Source: an uncultured Lachnospiraceae bacterium
GTDB lineage: Bacteria; Bacillota; Clostridia; Lachnospirales; Lachnospiraceae
Direction: 5' to 3'
Length of the DNA: 51,879 nucleotides
Assembly (NCBI GenBank): GCA_947593735.1
Contig: CANQDT010000016.1
Location: forward strand, 1-51,879
Positions 17,024 to 26,077 of the stretch are shown here, piece by piece. The position numbers and the translations under genes are program-made. Numbering within the stretch: position 1 is the stretch's first letter; the number at the start of each line of letters is the position of its first letter. The notes below the pieces were generated by a model. It was given only the letters and a program-made list of their open reading frames with translations, was not told where the DNA came from and ran no database searches.

Positions 17024-18234
17024 ATTGCTCTCTGCCTTTCCAATAAATGATCGATCATCGTATGGCCTTCCGCCACATAAATCCCGCTGTCCTTCGCGCC
17101 CTGCTCCGAGTACGGATACGGGTTCCGGACCGGGTTCGCGCTGTCATACAGCAGATACGGCACCGGGTCGCTGACATGGGTGCGGAGCGCGATCGGCGTC
17201 GGATGATCCGGCATGACCAGCATCCGGTATTCGGCTCCCGCCGCTTCCATCGCTTCCACAACCGGTTTGATCACCCGTCCGTCCAGATATTCGATCGACC
17301 GGATCTTTTTCTCAATGCTGCCCTGATGTCCCATTTCGTCGGGCGCTTCCACATGAATATAAGCGAGATCATATCCCCCGTTGAGCAGGGCGTCCGTCGC
17401 CGCTTTCGCTTTTCCCTCATAATTGGTATTCAGCGTGCCGTCCGCTCCCTCCACGGCAATGGTATCCATCTTCGCGCCGACCGCAATGCCCTTGAGCAGA
17501 TCGACCGCCGAAATCATCACGCCCTTTTTCCCTGTTTTTTCCTCAAAGGACGTCAGGGCGGGTCTGGTTCCCGCTCCCCAGAACCACAGGGAATTGGCGG
17601 GGTTCAGCCCGCGCGCTTTCCGCGCGAGATTGACCGGATGTTCCGCGAGGATCGCGTAGCTTTTCTTCATCATCTCCCGCAGGGCTGCCTGCCCGGGCAG
17701 ATACCCGCCGATCGTTTTTCCAAGGATGTCGTGGGGAGGCGTCAGTTCTACGATCTCTCCCCTGTCCCAGATCGTGAGGTGGCGGTACGCGGTCCCGACA
17801 TAAAACCGGAACTCCTCCGTTTCCAGCGCGGGCCGGATCGCGTCGATCAGCTGCGCCGCTTCCTCCGTCGTAATTTCGCCGGAACTGTGGTCAAGGATTG
17901 TTTTTTCTTCGTATACCGCTTCCTCCTCGGAAACGGTGACAAGGTTGCACCGGAAAGAAACATCGGTCGGTTTCATGTCCACGCCGATGCTCAGCGCCTC
18001 CAGCGGGGAACGTCCCGAATAATATTTCTTTGGGTCGTATCCGATCACGGACAGGTTCGCGGTATCGCTGCCCGGCGACATTCCGTCCGGGATCGTGTGG
18101 CACAGACCGACCTCCGACACTTTGCTGAGCCGGTCCATCATGGGCGTCTCTGCCGCTTCCAGCGGCGTTTTCCCGCCAAGCTCCTCCAGGGGATAGTCTG
18201 CCATCCCGTCCCCGAGCACAATCACATATTTCAT
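17017..18234 (-). CDS. ApgM-like protein (phosphoglycerate mutase family; possible homoserine kinase)
   Basis: A metal-dependent alkaline-phosphatase superfamily protein of 405 residues. The ApgM signatures are VLGDGMADYP (N-terminal metal Asp), GSDTANLSVIGYDP (nucleophile region), HVEAPDEMGHQG and MPDHPTP. Annotation pipelines call this family cofactor-independent phosphoglycerate mutase. Here it sits between homoserine dehydrogenase and aspartate kinase, and no classical thrB is in the operon. Members in this context have been proposed to be homoserine kinases; that reading fits better but rests on gene context. AAGGGG lies 5 bases before the ATG. Confidence 0.85.
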   Translation of the reverse strand: MKYVIVLGDGMADYPLEELGGKTPLEAAETPMMDRLSKVSEVGLCHTIPDGMSPGSDTANLSVIGYDPKKYYSGRSPLEALSIGVDMKPTDVSFRCNLVTVSEEEAVYEEKTILDHSSGEITTEEAAQLIDAIRPALETEEFRFYVGTAYRHLTIWDRGEIVELTPPHDILGKTIGGYLPGQAALREMMKKSYAILAEHPVNLARKARGLNPANSLWFWGAGTRPALTSFEEKTGKKGVMISAVDLLKGIAVGAKMDTIAVEGADGTLNTNYEGKAKAATDALLNGGYDLAYIHVEAPDEMGHQGSIEKKIRSIEYLDGRVIKPVVEAMEAAGAEYRMLVMPDHPTPIALRTHVSDPVPYLLYDSANPVRNPYPYSEQGAKDSGIYVAEGHTMIDHLLERQRAIC

Positions 18235-18252
18235 AATTTCCCCTTTCTTTTC

Positions 18253-19464
18253 TCAGATCGCCACGCGGATATAGTTGAGCACGCTGTCAAACTGGGCGAT
18301 CGCTTTTTTAAAATCTTTTTCTTCCATGATCGGCGTCACAAACGCGATCTCGTCCGAGATCCCCTGCGCTTTTACCATTTCCACTCTGCCAAAAACGGTT
18401 TCCACCGTCGTCTCGTCAATATTCTTTTTGAGGCGCACAAAATATTTGTGGATGGATTCGTCGATGTTGGTCAGTTCCTTTTTCTCCGTGCTCCAGTATG
18501 TCTTGATGCTGACATGGCGATGGCGCGCCGCCTCGATCACGTCCGCCACGACCGCGCTCGCCGTCGGGAGTTTCCCGGCTCCCCTGCCGTAGAACATCGC
18601 GTCGTCCAGCATATTTCCATGCACAAAGATCCCGTTGAATACGTCGTTGACATTGATCAGGGGATGGTTTTGTCCGATCAGCATCGGGCAGACCATGCAA
18701 AACAGGTTCTGACCGACCTTTTTCATCGTCGCCAGCAGCTTGATGGACTGCTTCATCGCCTTCGCGTACCGGATATCCGCGGCGGATATTTTGGTGATCC
18801 CCTCCGTGTAAATATCCTGATAATCCACCTGTTTCCCGCAGGCAAGCGACGTCAGTATCGCGATTTTCCGGCACGCGTCGTAACCCTCGACGTCCGCTTC
18901 CGGATTCCGTTCCGCGTATCCTTTTTCCTGCGCTTCCCGCAGGACGTCCTCAAAATCAGAACCGTCCTCCGTCATCTTGGTCAGGATATAATTGGTCGTC
19001 CCGTTCAAAATACCGGTGATCTCCGTGATATTCTCCGCCGTCAGGGAAGAATTGAGCGGGCGGATGATCGGGATCCCGCCTCCGACGCTCGCCTCAAAGA
19101 GAAAATTTACTTTGTTCTGCTTTGCCAGCGCGATCAGCTCCGCCCCGTGCGCCGCTACCAGCTCCTTGTTGGAGGTCGCCACGCTTTTCCCTTTGGAGAG
19201 CGCTTCTTTTACAAAGGTATAAGCCGGCTCCACGCCGCCGAGCACCTCCACGATAATATCCACTTCATCGTCGCTGCTGATCACGGAGTAATCATGGACG
19301 ATCCGGCTCTCCATGGGGTCGCCCGGAAAATCCCGGAGATCCAGGATATATTTGATGTTCAGTTCGTCTTCTATTTTTTTGTTGATGCTGTCCTGGTTCG
19401 TCCCAATGACTTCCACCACGCCGGATCCAACGGTTCCATATCCAAGCACTGCAATGTTGATCAT
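18253..19464 (-). CDS. hom: Homoserine dehydrogenase
   Basis: It reduces aspartate semialdehyde to homoserine with NAD(P)H. It has 403 residues: an N-terminal Rossmann motif GYGTVGSGV (residues 8-16), a catalytic core with FEASVGGGIPIIRPL and NGTTNYILTKM (family signature), and a C-terminal regulatory ACT-like domain (about 325-400). The gene follows the ACT-HTH protein by 9 bases and precedes apgM by 18 bases, so one transcript is likely. Confidence 0.97.
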   Translation of the reverse strand: MINIAVLGYGTVGSGVVEVIGTNQDSINKKIEDELNIKYILDLRDFPGDPMESRIVHDYSVISSDDEVDIIVEVLGGVEPAYTFVKEALSKGKSVATSNKELVAAHGAELIALAKQNKVNFLFEASVGGGIPIIRPLNSSLTAENITEITGILNGTTNYILTKMTEDGSDFEDVLREAQEKGYAERNPEADVEGYDACRKIAILTSLACGKQVDYQDIYTEGITKISAADIRYAKAMKQSIKLLATMKKVGQNLFCMVCPMLIGQNHPLINVNDVFNGIFVHGNMLDDAMFYGRGAGKLPTASAVVADVIEAARHRHVSIKTYWSTEKKELTNIDESIHKYFVRLKKNIDETTVETVFGRVEMVKAQGISDEIAFVTPIMEEKDFKKAIAQFDSVLNYIRVAI

Positions 19465-19473
19465 CTCTTTTTC

Positions 19474-19917
19474 CTACTCCCTTGCTAATATTTTTAAATA
19501 ATGAATCCCTTCCAGCTGCTCGATGGCTTCCAGCATCTGGGAAATATCTCCCGTATCTGCCAGTACCGCCACACTCAGCGTCAGCAGGGCGACCCCGTTG
19601 ACCGGGATACTCTGGTGGATGGTCAGTATATTTGCCCGGTTGTCCGCAACCTGCTGCAACACGTTGGAGAGGACTCCCGGTTCATCCATCATCTGTATCA
19701 CAAACGTGATCGTCTGTCCCTGCGTATTTTCATGGAAGGGAAAAATGTCATCCTGATATTTATAAAAGGAACTCCGGCTGATCCCTGCCTGGTCTACTGC
19801 CTGCTGGATGTTCATGCGCGGATTCTGCGCAAGCAGCCGTTTCGCTTCCACCACCCCGAGGAGGACTTCCGGAAGCGCCTTCTTCCTTACTACATAATAT
19901 GTTCCGTCTTTGCTCAT
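19474..19917 (-). CDS. ACT-domain regulatory protein (UPF0735/PheB family)
   Basis: A 147-residue protein with a short N-terminal helix-turn-helix-like segment (IQQAVDQAGISRSSFYKYQD, about residues 37-56) and a C-terminal ACT domain (about 70-145; VIQMMDEPGVLSNVLQQVADNRANI). It is the first gene of the threonine-pathway operon and probably senses an amino acid. In the family this gene is often next to hom or pheA; its DNA binding is predicted from the fold only. GGTGG lies 6 bases before the ATG. Confidence 0.9.
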   Translation of the reverse strand: MSKDGTYYVVRKKALPEVLLGVVEAKRLLAQNPRMNIQQAVDQAGISRSSFYKYQDDIFPFHENTQGQTITFVIQMMDEPGVLSNVLQQVADNRANILTIHQSIPVNGVALLTLSVAVLADTGDISQMLEAIEQLEGIHYLKILARE

Positions 19918-19968
19918 AACGTTCCACCCGATGTCTTTCCCACAAACACATTTGTACTCACTCGAAAG

Positions 19969-19997
19969 ATATTAGCACACCTGTTCCGCAAAAGCAA
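19969..19997 (-). promoter_or_regulatory. Promoter of the ACT-hom-apgM-lysC operon
   Basis: TTGCTT (19992-19997), 17-base spacer, TAATAT (19969-19974) on the minus strand. The leader is only about 45 bases, too short for a T-box or lysine riboswitch. Confidence 0.65.
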
Positions 19998-20038
19998 GCC
20001 TAAATTCGGTTGTGTTTGGAGAATTTCACCGCGGGTGT

Positions 20039-21154
20039 CTATTTTTGTCCGGAATGTGCCGTCCATTTCAGATACGCGTTGATGAACGGGTCGATCGCTC
20101 CGTCCAGCACCGCCGTGGCATTGCTGCTCTCCTCGTTTGTCCTGTGGTCCTTGACCATCGTATACGGCTGAAGCACATACGAACGGATCTGGCTTCCCCA
20201 GCCGTTGTCAAGCACTTCCCCGCGGATATCGGAGATCTTTTCCAGGTTCGCCTGCTGTTTGATCAGCAGCAGCTTCGCCTTGAGCATTTTCATCGCCTTG
20301 TCTTTGTTGCTGTGCTGCGACCGCTCATTCTGGCATTGTACGACCACGCCGGTCGGGATATGCGTGATCCGGACCGCCGAATCGGTTTTGTTGATATGCT
20401 GTCCGCCCGCGCCGCTGGAACGATAGGTGTCGATCCGGATATCCTCGTCCGCGATATCCACCTCGACGTCCTCCTCGATATCCGGCATCACGTCGCACGA
20501 CGCGAACGACGTCTGCCGTTTCCCCGCCGCGTTAAAGGGGGAGATCCGTACCAGACGGTGAACGCCCCGCTCGGATTTCAGATAGCCGAACGCGTTCTCC
20601 CCGTTGATCTGGACCGTCACCGTTTTGATCCCGGCTTCCTCCCCGTCCAGATAATCCAGCACTTCGGTCGTGAACCCGCGGGAAGCCGCCCATCTCGTAT
20701 ACATCCGGTAGAGCATGCTGACCCAGTCGCAGGCTTCTGTGCCGCCCGCGCCCGCGTGCAGCGTCACGATCGCGTTGTCCCTGTCATATTCCCCGGACAG
20801 CAGCGTCGAGATCCGCAGCGTTTCCAGCTGCGTCTCAAAGGCGCGGATCAGTTCCTCGATCTCCGGGACCATGTCCGGGTCGTTTTCCTCATAGCCAAGC
20901 TCCAGCATCGTCTGAATATCGTCATAATCCGTTTCCAGCCCCCGGATGCTGTCGCAGACGTCCCTGAGATTTTTCAGTTCCTTCATCACCTGCTGGGAAT
21001 ATTCCACTTTGTCCCAAAAGCCGGGTTCCTCCATCTCATGCTCCAGTTCTTCAATGCGGTCCGCCTTCTGCGGAAGGGCGAGGGACGCCTTCAATTCTGC
21101 CAGTACCGGCTCGTATGCCGTAAGTCTGTATTTTAACTGATCTAATTCTACCAT
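20039..21154 (-). CDS. prfB: Peptide chain release factor 2
   Basis: It releases peptides at UGA and UAA codons. It has 371 residues and carries the catalytic GGQ (SSGAGGQHIN) and the RF2 codon-recognition tripeptide SPF (RISPFNAAG). The start at 21154 is set by AGG 8 bases upstream. The whole N-terminus (MVELDQLKYRL...ELKASLALP) reads in one frame, so the autoregulatory UGA frameshift usual after about codon 25 is absent. It lies downstream of secA, separated by a terminator. Confidence 0.97.
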   Translation of the reverse strand: MVELDQLKYRLTAYEPVLAELKASLALPQKADRIEELEHEMEEPGFWDKVEYSQQVMKELKNLRDVCDSIRGLETDYDDIQTMLELGYEENDPDMVPEIEELIRAFETQLETLRISTLLSGEYDRDNAIVTLHAGAGGTEACDWVSMLYRMYTRWAASRGFTTEVLDYLDGEEAGIKTVTVQINGENAFGYLKSERGVHRLVRISPFNAAGKRQTSFASCDVMPDIEEDVEVDIADEDIRIDTYRSSGAGGQHINKTDSAVRITHIPTGVVVQCQNERSQHSNKDKAMKMLKAKLLLIKQQANLEKISDIRGEVLDNGWGSQIRSYVLQPYTMVKDHRTNEESSNATAVLDGAIDPFINAYLKWTAHSGQK

Positions 21155-21195
21155 CGTTCTATCCTTTCTCCCGCGATGAACTCTCAACGGAAAAA

Positions 21196-21230
21196 CAGGA
21201 TCCCGCTTTCCCCTGCCGGGCGGGATCCTG
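21196..21230 (-). terminator. Terminator of secA
   Basis: CAGGATCCCGC and GCGGGATCCTG form an 11-bp stem, followed on the minus strand by TTTTT about 36 bases after the secA stop. Some readthrough into prfB is likely. Confidence 0.8.
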
Positions 21231-21265
21231 TCTGTCCGTTCAGCTGCAGCTATGGCTACCCGTCC

Positions 21266-23839
21266 TTAACTGCGCCCGCAACAATATTTGTATTTCTTTC
21301 CGCTTCCGCACGGACATGGATCGTTCCGTCCCACTTTAGCCTCCTTGCGCGTAACCGGCGCCCTCGGACCGCTGTCGTCCTTGTTCGTCCCGGTCACTTT
21401 CGCGACTTCTTCCCGCTCGACGTCCTCCTCGATCCGGATGTTGAGAAGCGCGCGGGTCGTATCCTGGCTGATCGCCTGCGTCATCTCATCGAACATATCA
21501 TAGCCGAGGAATTTATATTCGACCAGAGGATCCCGGTTGCCAAACGCCTGCAGCCCGATTCCCTGGCGGAGCTGGTCCATATCGTCGATATGCGCCATCC
21601 ACTTGCGGTCGATCACTTTCAGGAGGATGACCCGCTCAATCTCACGGATCTGCTCCTTATCTTCAAACAGGGCTTCCTTTTCCTGATAGAGCGCTTCCAC
21701 CCTGTCCTGCCCTTTCTCGATCAGCTCCTTCTTGGACCAGTCCTGGAGCTCCTCATCGGTATAGAGGTTGTCGCTCAGCCCGAGCGAGATCCGGATCTCC
21801 ATCTGTGCTTCCCGCACATTAAATTCGTGATCGTCGGAACGGTCGTCCGTGAGGATCCGGCTGAGCGTATTTTCGACCGTATCCCGCATCATCCGGACAA
21901 CGACCGGGCGCATATTCTCTCCGTCAAGCACCCGCCGCCGTTCTTCATAAATGATCTCTCTCTGCTCATTGTTCACCTGGTCATATTCCAGCAGGTTCTT
22001 GCGGATCCCAAAATTGTTATTCTCTATTTTCTTCTGCGCTTTCTCAATAAAACTCGTGATCGTCTTATGCTGGATCTCTTCTCCCTCCGGCAGCTTCAGC
22101 GCGTCGTAGATGCCCATGACGCGTTCGGAGCCGAACAGACGCATCAGATCGTCTTCCAGCGACAGATAAAATCGTGATTCTCCCGGGTCGCCCTGACGGC
22201 CGGAACGTCCGCGGAGCTGGTTGTCGATCCGTCTCGACTCATGCCGCTCCGTACCGATGATCTTCAGACCTCCGACTTCCGGCACGCCTTCCTCCAGCTT
22301 GATATCCGTACCACGACCCGCCATGTTGGTCGCGATCGTGACCGCGCCGAGATGCCCGGCGTCCGCGATGATCTCCGCTTCGATCTCATGGAACTTCGCG
22401 TTCAGGACTTTATGCGGGATATGCCGTTTGTTCAGCAGGGCGCTGACCTCCTCGGAAGCCTCGATCGTGATCGTGCCGACCAGTACCGGCTGCTTCTTTT
22501 CATGAGACGCGGCGATATCGTCGATAACGGCGTTCAGCTTCTCCCGTTTGGTCTTATATACCACATCCTGATGGTCGATCCGGCGGATCGGCATATTGGT
22601 CGGGATCTCCACAACGTCCATGCCGTAGATCTCCCGAAATTCCTTTTCTTCCGTCACCGCGGTACCGGTCATGCCGGCTTTCTTTTTGTATTTGTTAAAG
22701 AAGTTCTGGAACGTGATCGTGGCAAGCGTCCGGCTTTCCCGTTTTACTTTCACATTTTCTTTCGCTTCGATCGCCTGGTGCAGACCGTCCGAGTACCGGC
22801 GGCCGGGCATGATCCGCCCCGTAAATTCGTCTACGATCAGGACCTCGTCGTCCTTGACGACATAATCCTTATCGCGGAACATGAGATTGTGGGCGCGCAG
22901 CGCCAGGATGATATTGTGCTGGATCTCCAGGTTCTCCGCGTCCGCGAGATTATCAATATGGAAGAACTGCTCGATCTTTTCCACGCCCTGGGCGGTCAGG
23001 ATGATCTGTTTGTCCTTCTCATTGACAAGGAAATCTCCGTCCTCCTCCACGTCGATCCCCATGATCGCGTCCATCTTGGACAGTTCTCCGTCCCCTTTCC
23101 CGCGCACCATGGAGCGCGCCAGATAATCGCACATCTTGTACAGCTGGGTCGATTTCCCGCTGGACCCGGAAATGATGAGCGGCGTCCTCGCTTCGTCGAT
23201 CAATACGGAGTCCACCTCGTCCACGATCGCGTAGTTCAGCTCCCTCTGTACCAGCTGCTCCTTATAGATCACCATATTATCCCTCAGATAATCGAATCCG
23301 AGTTCATTATTGGTCACATATGTGATATCGCAGTTATATGCTTCGCGCCGCTCGTCGTTATCATGGGAATTGAGGATCACGCCGACCGTCAAGCCGAGAA
23401 ATTCATGAACCTTTCCCATCCATTCCGCGTCGCGCGCCGCGAGGTAGTCATTCACGGTCACAATATGGACGCCCTTTCCCTCCAGCGCGTTCAGATACGC
23501 GGGCAGGGTCGCCACAAGCGTTTTTCCTTCTCCGGTCCGCATCTCCGCGATCCGTCCTTGATGGAGAATCATGCCGCCGATAACCTGCACACGGTAATGT
23601 TTCAGCCCGATCGTCCGCCATGCTGCCTCGCGCACAACCGCGAACGCCTCTACCAGCAGATCGTCAAGCGTCTCGCCTGCCGCGAGCCTCTCTTTAAATT
23701 CTACCGTTTTATGCTTCAGCTCATCGTCCGACATCGCCGCCATGGTATCTTCCAGATCCATCACCGCGTCAACCTGGTCGGATAAGCGTTTGATTTCTTT
23801 TTCACTGTGAGTTCCGAAAATTTTCTCGATCAAACCCAT
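21266..23839 (-). CDS. secA: Preprotein translocase ATPase SecA
   Basis: The motor that drives unfolded preproteins through SecYEG at the membrane. Its 857 residues contain Walker A (MRTGEGKT, about residue 100), the [19 protein letters not shown] helicase motif II region, [22 protein letters not shown], and a C-terminal zinc SEC-C motif [13 protein letters not shown]. All motifs are intact and the length is normal. AGGAG lies 8 bases before the ATG, and its own promoter is at 23892-23920. It is followed by prfB, the classical Firmicutes order. Confidence 0.98.
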   Translation of the reverse strand: MGLIEKIFGTHSEKEIKRLSDQVDAVMDLEDTMAAMSDDELKHKTVEFKERLAAGETLDDLLVEAFAVVREAAWRTIGLKHYRVQVIGGMILHQGRIAEMRTGEGKTLVATLPAYLNALEGKGVHIVTVNDYLAARDAEWMGKVHEFLGLTVGVILNSHDNDERREAYNCDITYVTNNELGFDYLRDNMVIYKEQLVQRELNYAIVDEVDSVLIDEARTPLIISGSSGKSTQLYKMCDYLARSMVRGKGDGELSKMDAIMGIDVEEDGDFLVNEKDKQIILTAQGVEKIEQFFHIDNLADAENLEIQHNIILALRAHNLMFRDKDYVVKDDEVLIVDEFTGRIMPGRRYSDGLHQAIEAKENVKVKRESRTLATITFQNFFNKYKKKAGMTGTAVTEEKEFREIYGMDVVEIPTNMPIRRIDHQDVVYKTKREKLNAVIDDIAASHEKKQPVLVGTITIEASEEVSALLNKRHIPHKVLNAKFHEIEAEIIADAGHLGAVTIATNMAGRGTDIKLEEGVPEVGGLKIIGTERHESRRIDNQLRGRSGRQGDPGESRFYLSLEDDLMRLFGSERVMGIYDALKLPEGEEIQHKTITSFIEKAQKKIENNNFGIRKNLLEYDQVNNEQREIIYEERRRVLDGENMRPVVVRMMRDTVENTLSRILTDDRSDDHEFNVREAQMEIRISLGLSDNLYTDEELQDWSKKELIEKGQDRVEALYQEKEALFEDKEQIREIERVILLKVIDRKWMAHIDDMDQLRQGIGLQAFGNRDPLVEYKFLGYDMFDEMTQAISQDTTRALLNIRIEEDVEREEVAKVTGTNKDDSGPRAPVTRKEAKVGRNDPCPCGSGKKYKYCCGRS

Positions 23840-23891
23840 TTTTTACTCTCCTAAAAATCGTTCCTAGTATAAATTGATGCATACAGACGTA

Positions 23892-23920
23892 CGATACCAC
23901 TTTTACACCGATATTTCAAG
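23892..23920 (-). promoter_or_regulatory. Promoter of secA
   Basis: TTGAAA (23915-23920), 17-base spacer, TATCGT (23892-23897) on the minus strand. Confidence 0.55.
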
Positions 23921-23949
23921 GCAAAGATTTCGCGCCGTCCCGGTCAAGC

Positions 23950-24477
23950 CTAACACTGCGGTTCGATCAAGCCGTAGCTGTTGCCTTTCCTCCGGTAAAC
24001 GACATTGATCTCATCCGTCTCCGCATTCCGGAATACATAGAAGGAATGATTGAGCAGATCCATCTGCATACACGCTTCCTCCACGTCCATCGGCTTGACT
24101 TCAAACGTCTTTCTCCGGACGATCCGGATCTCATCGTCGCCGCCTTCTTCCCCGTCAAGGTATTCTTCCTGCAGGAATCCTCCCGCCTGTTCTTTCTGAA
24201 TGATCTTATTTTTATATTTGCGAAGCTGGCGCTCGATCACATCCAGCACCATATCAATGGAGGCGTACATATCCTGGCTGACTTCCTCCGCCCGGATGAT
24301 GCTTCCTTTCATCGGGATCGTCACCTCTATCTTCTGCCGCTCTTTCTCCACGGACAGCGTGACATGGACTTCTGTACTCTCGGTAAAATACCGCTCCAGT
24401 TTGCTCATCTTGGAATAAATACTGTTCCGGATCCCCTCCGTCACATCAAGGTTCTTCCCACTGATAATATATTGCAT
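23950..24477 (-). CDS. hpf: Ribosome hibernation promoting factor, long form
   Basis: It binds the 30S decoding region and, through its C-terminal domain, pairs 70S ribosomes into inactive 100S dimers. It has 175 residues: an N-terminal YfiA/HPF fold (about 1-100; MQYIISGKNLDVTEGI, the Ser/Lys-rich sheet) and a C-terminal dimerisation domain (about 120-175; MDVEEACMQMDLLNHSFYVFRNAETDEINVVYRRK). The start at 24477 is set by AGGAG 8 bases upstream, although the frame is open for 50 more codons. The promoter is at 24538-24566. No terminator is seen before secA. Confidence 0.97.
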   Translation of the reverse strand: MQYIISGKNLDVTEGIRNSIYSKMSKLERYFTESTEVHVTLSVEKERQKIEVTIPMKGSIIRAEEVSQDMYASIDMVLDVIERQLRKYKNKIIQKEQAGGFLQEEYLDGEEGGDDEIRIVRRKTFEVKPMDVEEACMQMDLLNHSFYVFRNAETDEINVVYRRKGNSYGLIEPQC

Positions 24478-24537
24478 TTCTCTCACTCCTTTTCCATCAA
24501 GATCGAGGCTTGCCGCGCGGCGGCTCCTCCTGCTCAG

Positions 24538-24566
24538 ATTATACCAAAAGCAGTATGGAATTTCAA
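24538..24566 (-). promoter_or_regulatory. Promoter of hpf
   Basis: TTGAAA (24561-24566), 17-base spacer, TATAAT (24538-24543) on the minus strand. Confidence 0.75.
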
Positions 24567-24730
24567 TCAATTTCCAGGGATTTGACAGAAAATACAGACG
24601 ATTTTTTCCTATTAACGGGAAAGTCATTTGTCAATACATTTTCACAAGAAATTCATTTTTCATTACATAGTTACAAAAAGAATCCACTCTTTGTCTCGTG
24701 GAAAATCCACGTTTTTTGCCAAAAAATTAT

Positions 24731-24797
24731 TGTGGACAATGTGGATAAGTCTGTGTATAACCGATTTCCAGCTTTTATTCGGGGTTATTTATCCACA
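24731..24797. other. Cluster of DnaA-box-like 9-mers in an AT-rich gap
   Basis: Within 67 bases lie four sites matching or near TTATCCACA: minus-strand TTGTCCACA (24731-24739), perfect TTATCCACA (24740-24748) and TTATACACA (24752-24760), and plus-strand perfect TTATCCACA (24789-24797). The surrounding gene-free stretch (24570-24915) is strongly AT-rich and also holds a CGTGGA-AAA-TCCACG dyad followed by T6 (24699-24719). Genes typical of oriC (dnaA, dnaN, rpmH) are absent, so a DnaA-binding regulatory or titration site is more likely than an origin. Confidence 0.6.
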
Positions 24798-24916
24798 TTT
24801 ATTTCAAATTCCAATATTTTCCGATTGCAAAACTGCGTTTTTTCGCGAATTGGTTTTGTGCATATTGCATAAATTTACAGTTTTTCCCTCTCATTTTTAT
24901 TGCCTTACAACTTAAA

Positions 24917-24946
24917 ATGAGCAGCCCTCCAAAAAGAGCTGCTCAT
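24917..24946 (-). terminator. Terminator of the NlpC/P60 gene
   Basis: ATGAGCAGC/GCTGCTCAT 9-bp stem with a 12-base loop, followed on the minus strand by TTTAAG, 28 bases after the stop. Confidence 0.75.
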
Positions 24947-24973
24947 GATTGTGTCTGTCTCTCACATCCGACG

Positions 24974-25918
24974 TCAGTCATTCAGGATCCTGCGCGCCGC
25001 GCACGGTTCCCGGTAATTCGCATTGCCGATGATGATGCCTGTCGTGGATGTGCTTGCATGGACGATCTGTCCGTTTCCTATGTATAACGCCACATGACCG
25101 GGCGCGCTGGCGGAACCGTAAAACAGCAGGTCGCCGGGTTTCGCGTCCGATACGGGGATAGCTTTCCCATCCTCGATCTGGTCGTAGGTGGACCGTCCAA
25201 GCTGATATCCGAAATGCTCATATACACGCATAACAAATCCGGAACAATCTGTCCCTTCCGTCAGGCTTGTCCCTCCGTATACATAAGGGTTGCCCACGAA
25301 CTGGCAGGCGTAATTCACGATCTTCCTGCGCTTCTCGCTCGTCTTCCCATTGTCCTTGAAGGAAACCGGTTCATCCTTCCGATTCTCTACTGCGACCGCC
25401 TCGTCCATATCAAAATCAATGTCGACATAGTCTTTCGCCACATATCCTTTGGACGTCGGCGACACTTCCACTTTCGCCCATTGCTTGTATTCCCTGTCTA
25501 CCTTCAGGGATTCGCCTTTCTCCGCCACGCGCAGGACGTCGGACCGTTCCACGCTCATCTTGCTGCGGATGTTCAGCGAACTCGCCGTTACGGTAGCGAC
25601 CTTGTCATTATGCTTCTCCAGATATTTGATCGCCTTGTCCCCGGTCAGGATATACTCGTTATTCACATATCCGACGACCGACCCGGACTTGATCTTCGTC
25701 CACTCTTTCCCGGATTCAAGGACCCTGCCGCCGCCGCCGTTGTACAGACGGCCAATGGATTCAGAGGATGTCGTAGCGTCCTGGCGGATATTCAGATACG
25801 AACTGACAACCGCTACCATCAGATTGCTTTTCTTCGCTTCCGCATGAACCTGCAAACCGATCACGCCGCTTGCCAATACGGTTCCGGCAAGGATCAGGCG
25901 AGCCAATCTCCCGCGCAT
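24974..25918 (-). CDS. Secreted SH3-NlpC/P60 peptidoglycan endopeptidase
   Basis: A cell-wall hydrolase of 314 residues. After a Sec signal (MRGRLARLILAGTVLASGVIG...VHA) come two bacterial SH3 domains (about 35-95 and 105-165) and an NlpC/P60 domain (about 200-314). The catalytic Cys is in TDCSGF, the His in PGHVALYIG, and the third residue in QIVHAS. It should cut stem-peptide bonds in peptidoglycan. The start at 25918 is preferred because AGGAG precedes it; an ATG 8 codons upstream has none. Possible WalR-type repeats lie in its leader. Confidence 0.93.
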   Translation of the reverse strand: MRGRLARLILAGTVLASGVIGLQVHAEAKKSNLMVAVVSSYLNIRQDATTSSESIGRLYNGGGGRVLESGKEWTKIKSGSVVGYVNNEYILTGDKAIKYLEKHNDKVATVTASSLNIRSKMSVERSDVLRVAEKGESLKVDREYKQWAKVEVSPTSKGYVAKDYVDIDFDMDEAVAVENRKDEPVSFKDNGKTSEKRRKIVNYACQFVGNPYVYGGTSLTEGTDCSGFVMRVYEHFGYQLGRSTYDQIEDGKAIPVSDAKPGDLLFYGSASAPGHVALYIGNGQIVHASTSTTGIIIGNANYREPCAARRILND

Positions 25919-25962
25919 CTGTGCTACACTCCTCTCTTTCATTTAAAAAACAGTTAATAATA

Positions 25963-25979
25963 TTACGAAACTGTTACGA
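25963..25979 (-). promoter_or_regulatory. Possible WalR-like direct repeat
   Basis: On the minus strand CGTAAC-N5-CGTAAT lies just downstream of the -10 of the hydrolase promoter. The 6-5-6 geometry is that of WalR/YycF sites (TGTWAH-N5-TGTWAH), but the first base of each half is C. The WalR regulon normally contains NlpC/P60 and LysM hydrolases. Confidence 0.35.
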
Positions 25980-25989
25980 AACAATTAGT

Positions 25990-26018
25990 AGTATAGCAAA
26001 ATTTCAGCAAGATGTCAA
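25990..26018 (-). promoter_or_regulatory. Promoter of the NlpC/P60 gene
   Basis: TTGACA (26013-26018), 17-base spacer, TATACT (25990-25995) on the minus strand, giving a leader of about 65 bases. Confidence 0.8.
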
Positions 26019-26077
26019 CTTATTTCGCATATAATTCACAATCTTTTGTAAAAATTTACAGTCGATCTTGTTCAACA

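Noticed and set aside
17047-19488. 813-codon open frame antisense to hom, apgM and lysC
   Set aside because: It mirrors three well-recognised genes in a GC-rich region; its product is Arg/His/Asp-rich with no domain and no ribosome-binding site.
19918-19968. T-box or lysine riboswitch before the threonine operon
   Set aside because: The leader from the predicted start to the ATG is only about 45 bases and has no matching motif.
22241-23785. 514-codon open frame antisense to secA
   Set aside because: Shadow of secA; composition is typical of antisense translation.
24731-24797. Chromosomal origin of replication
   Set aside because: DnaA boxes are present but dnaA, dnaN, rpmH and similar neighbours are absent; kept only as a DnaA-box cluster.
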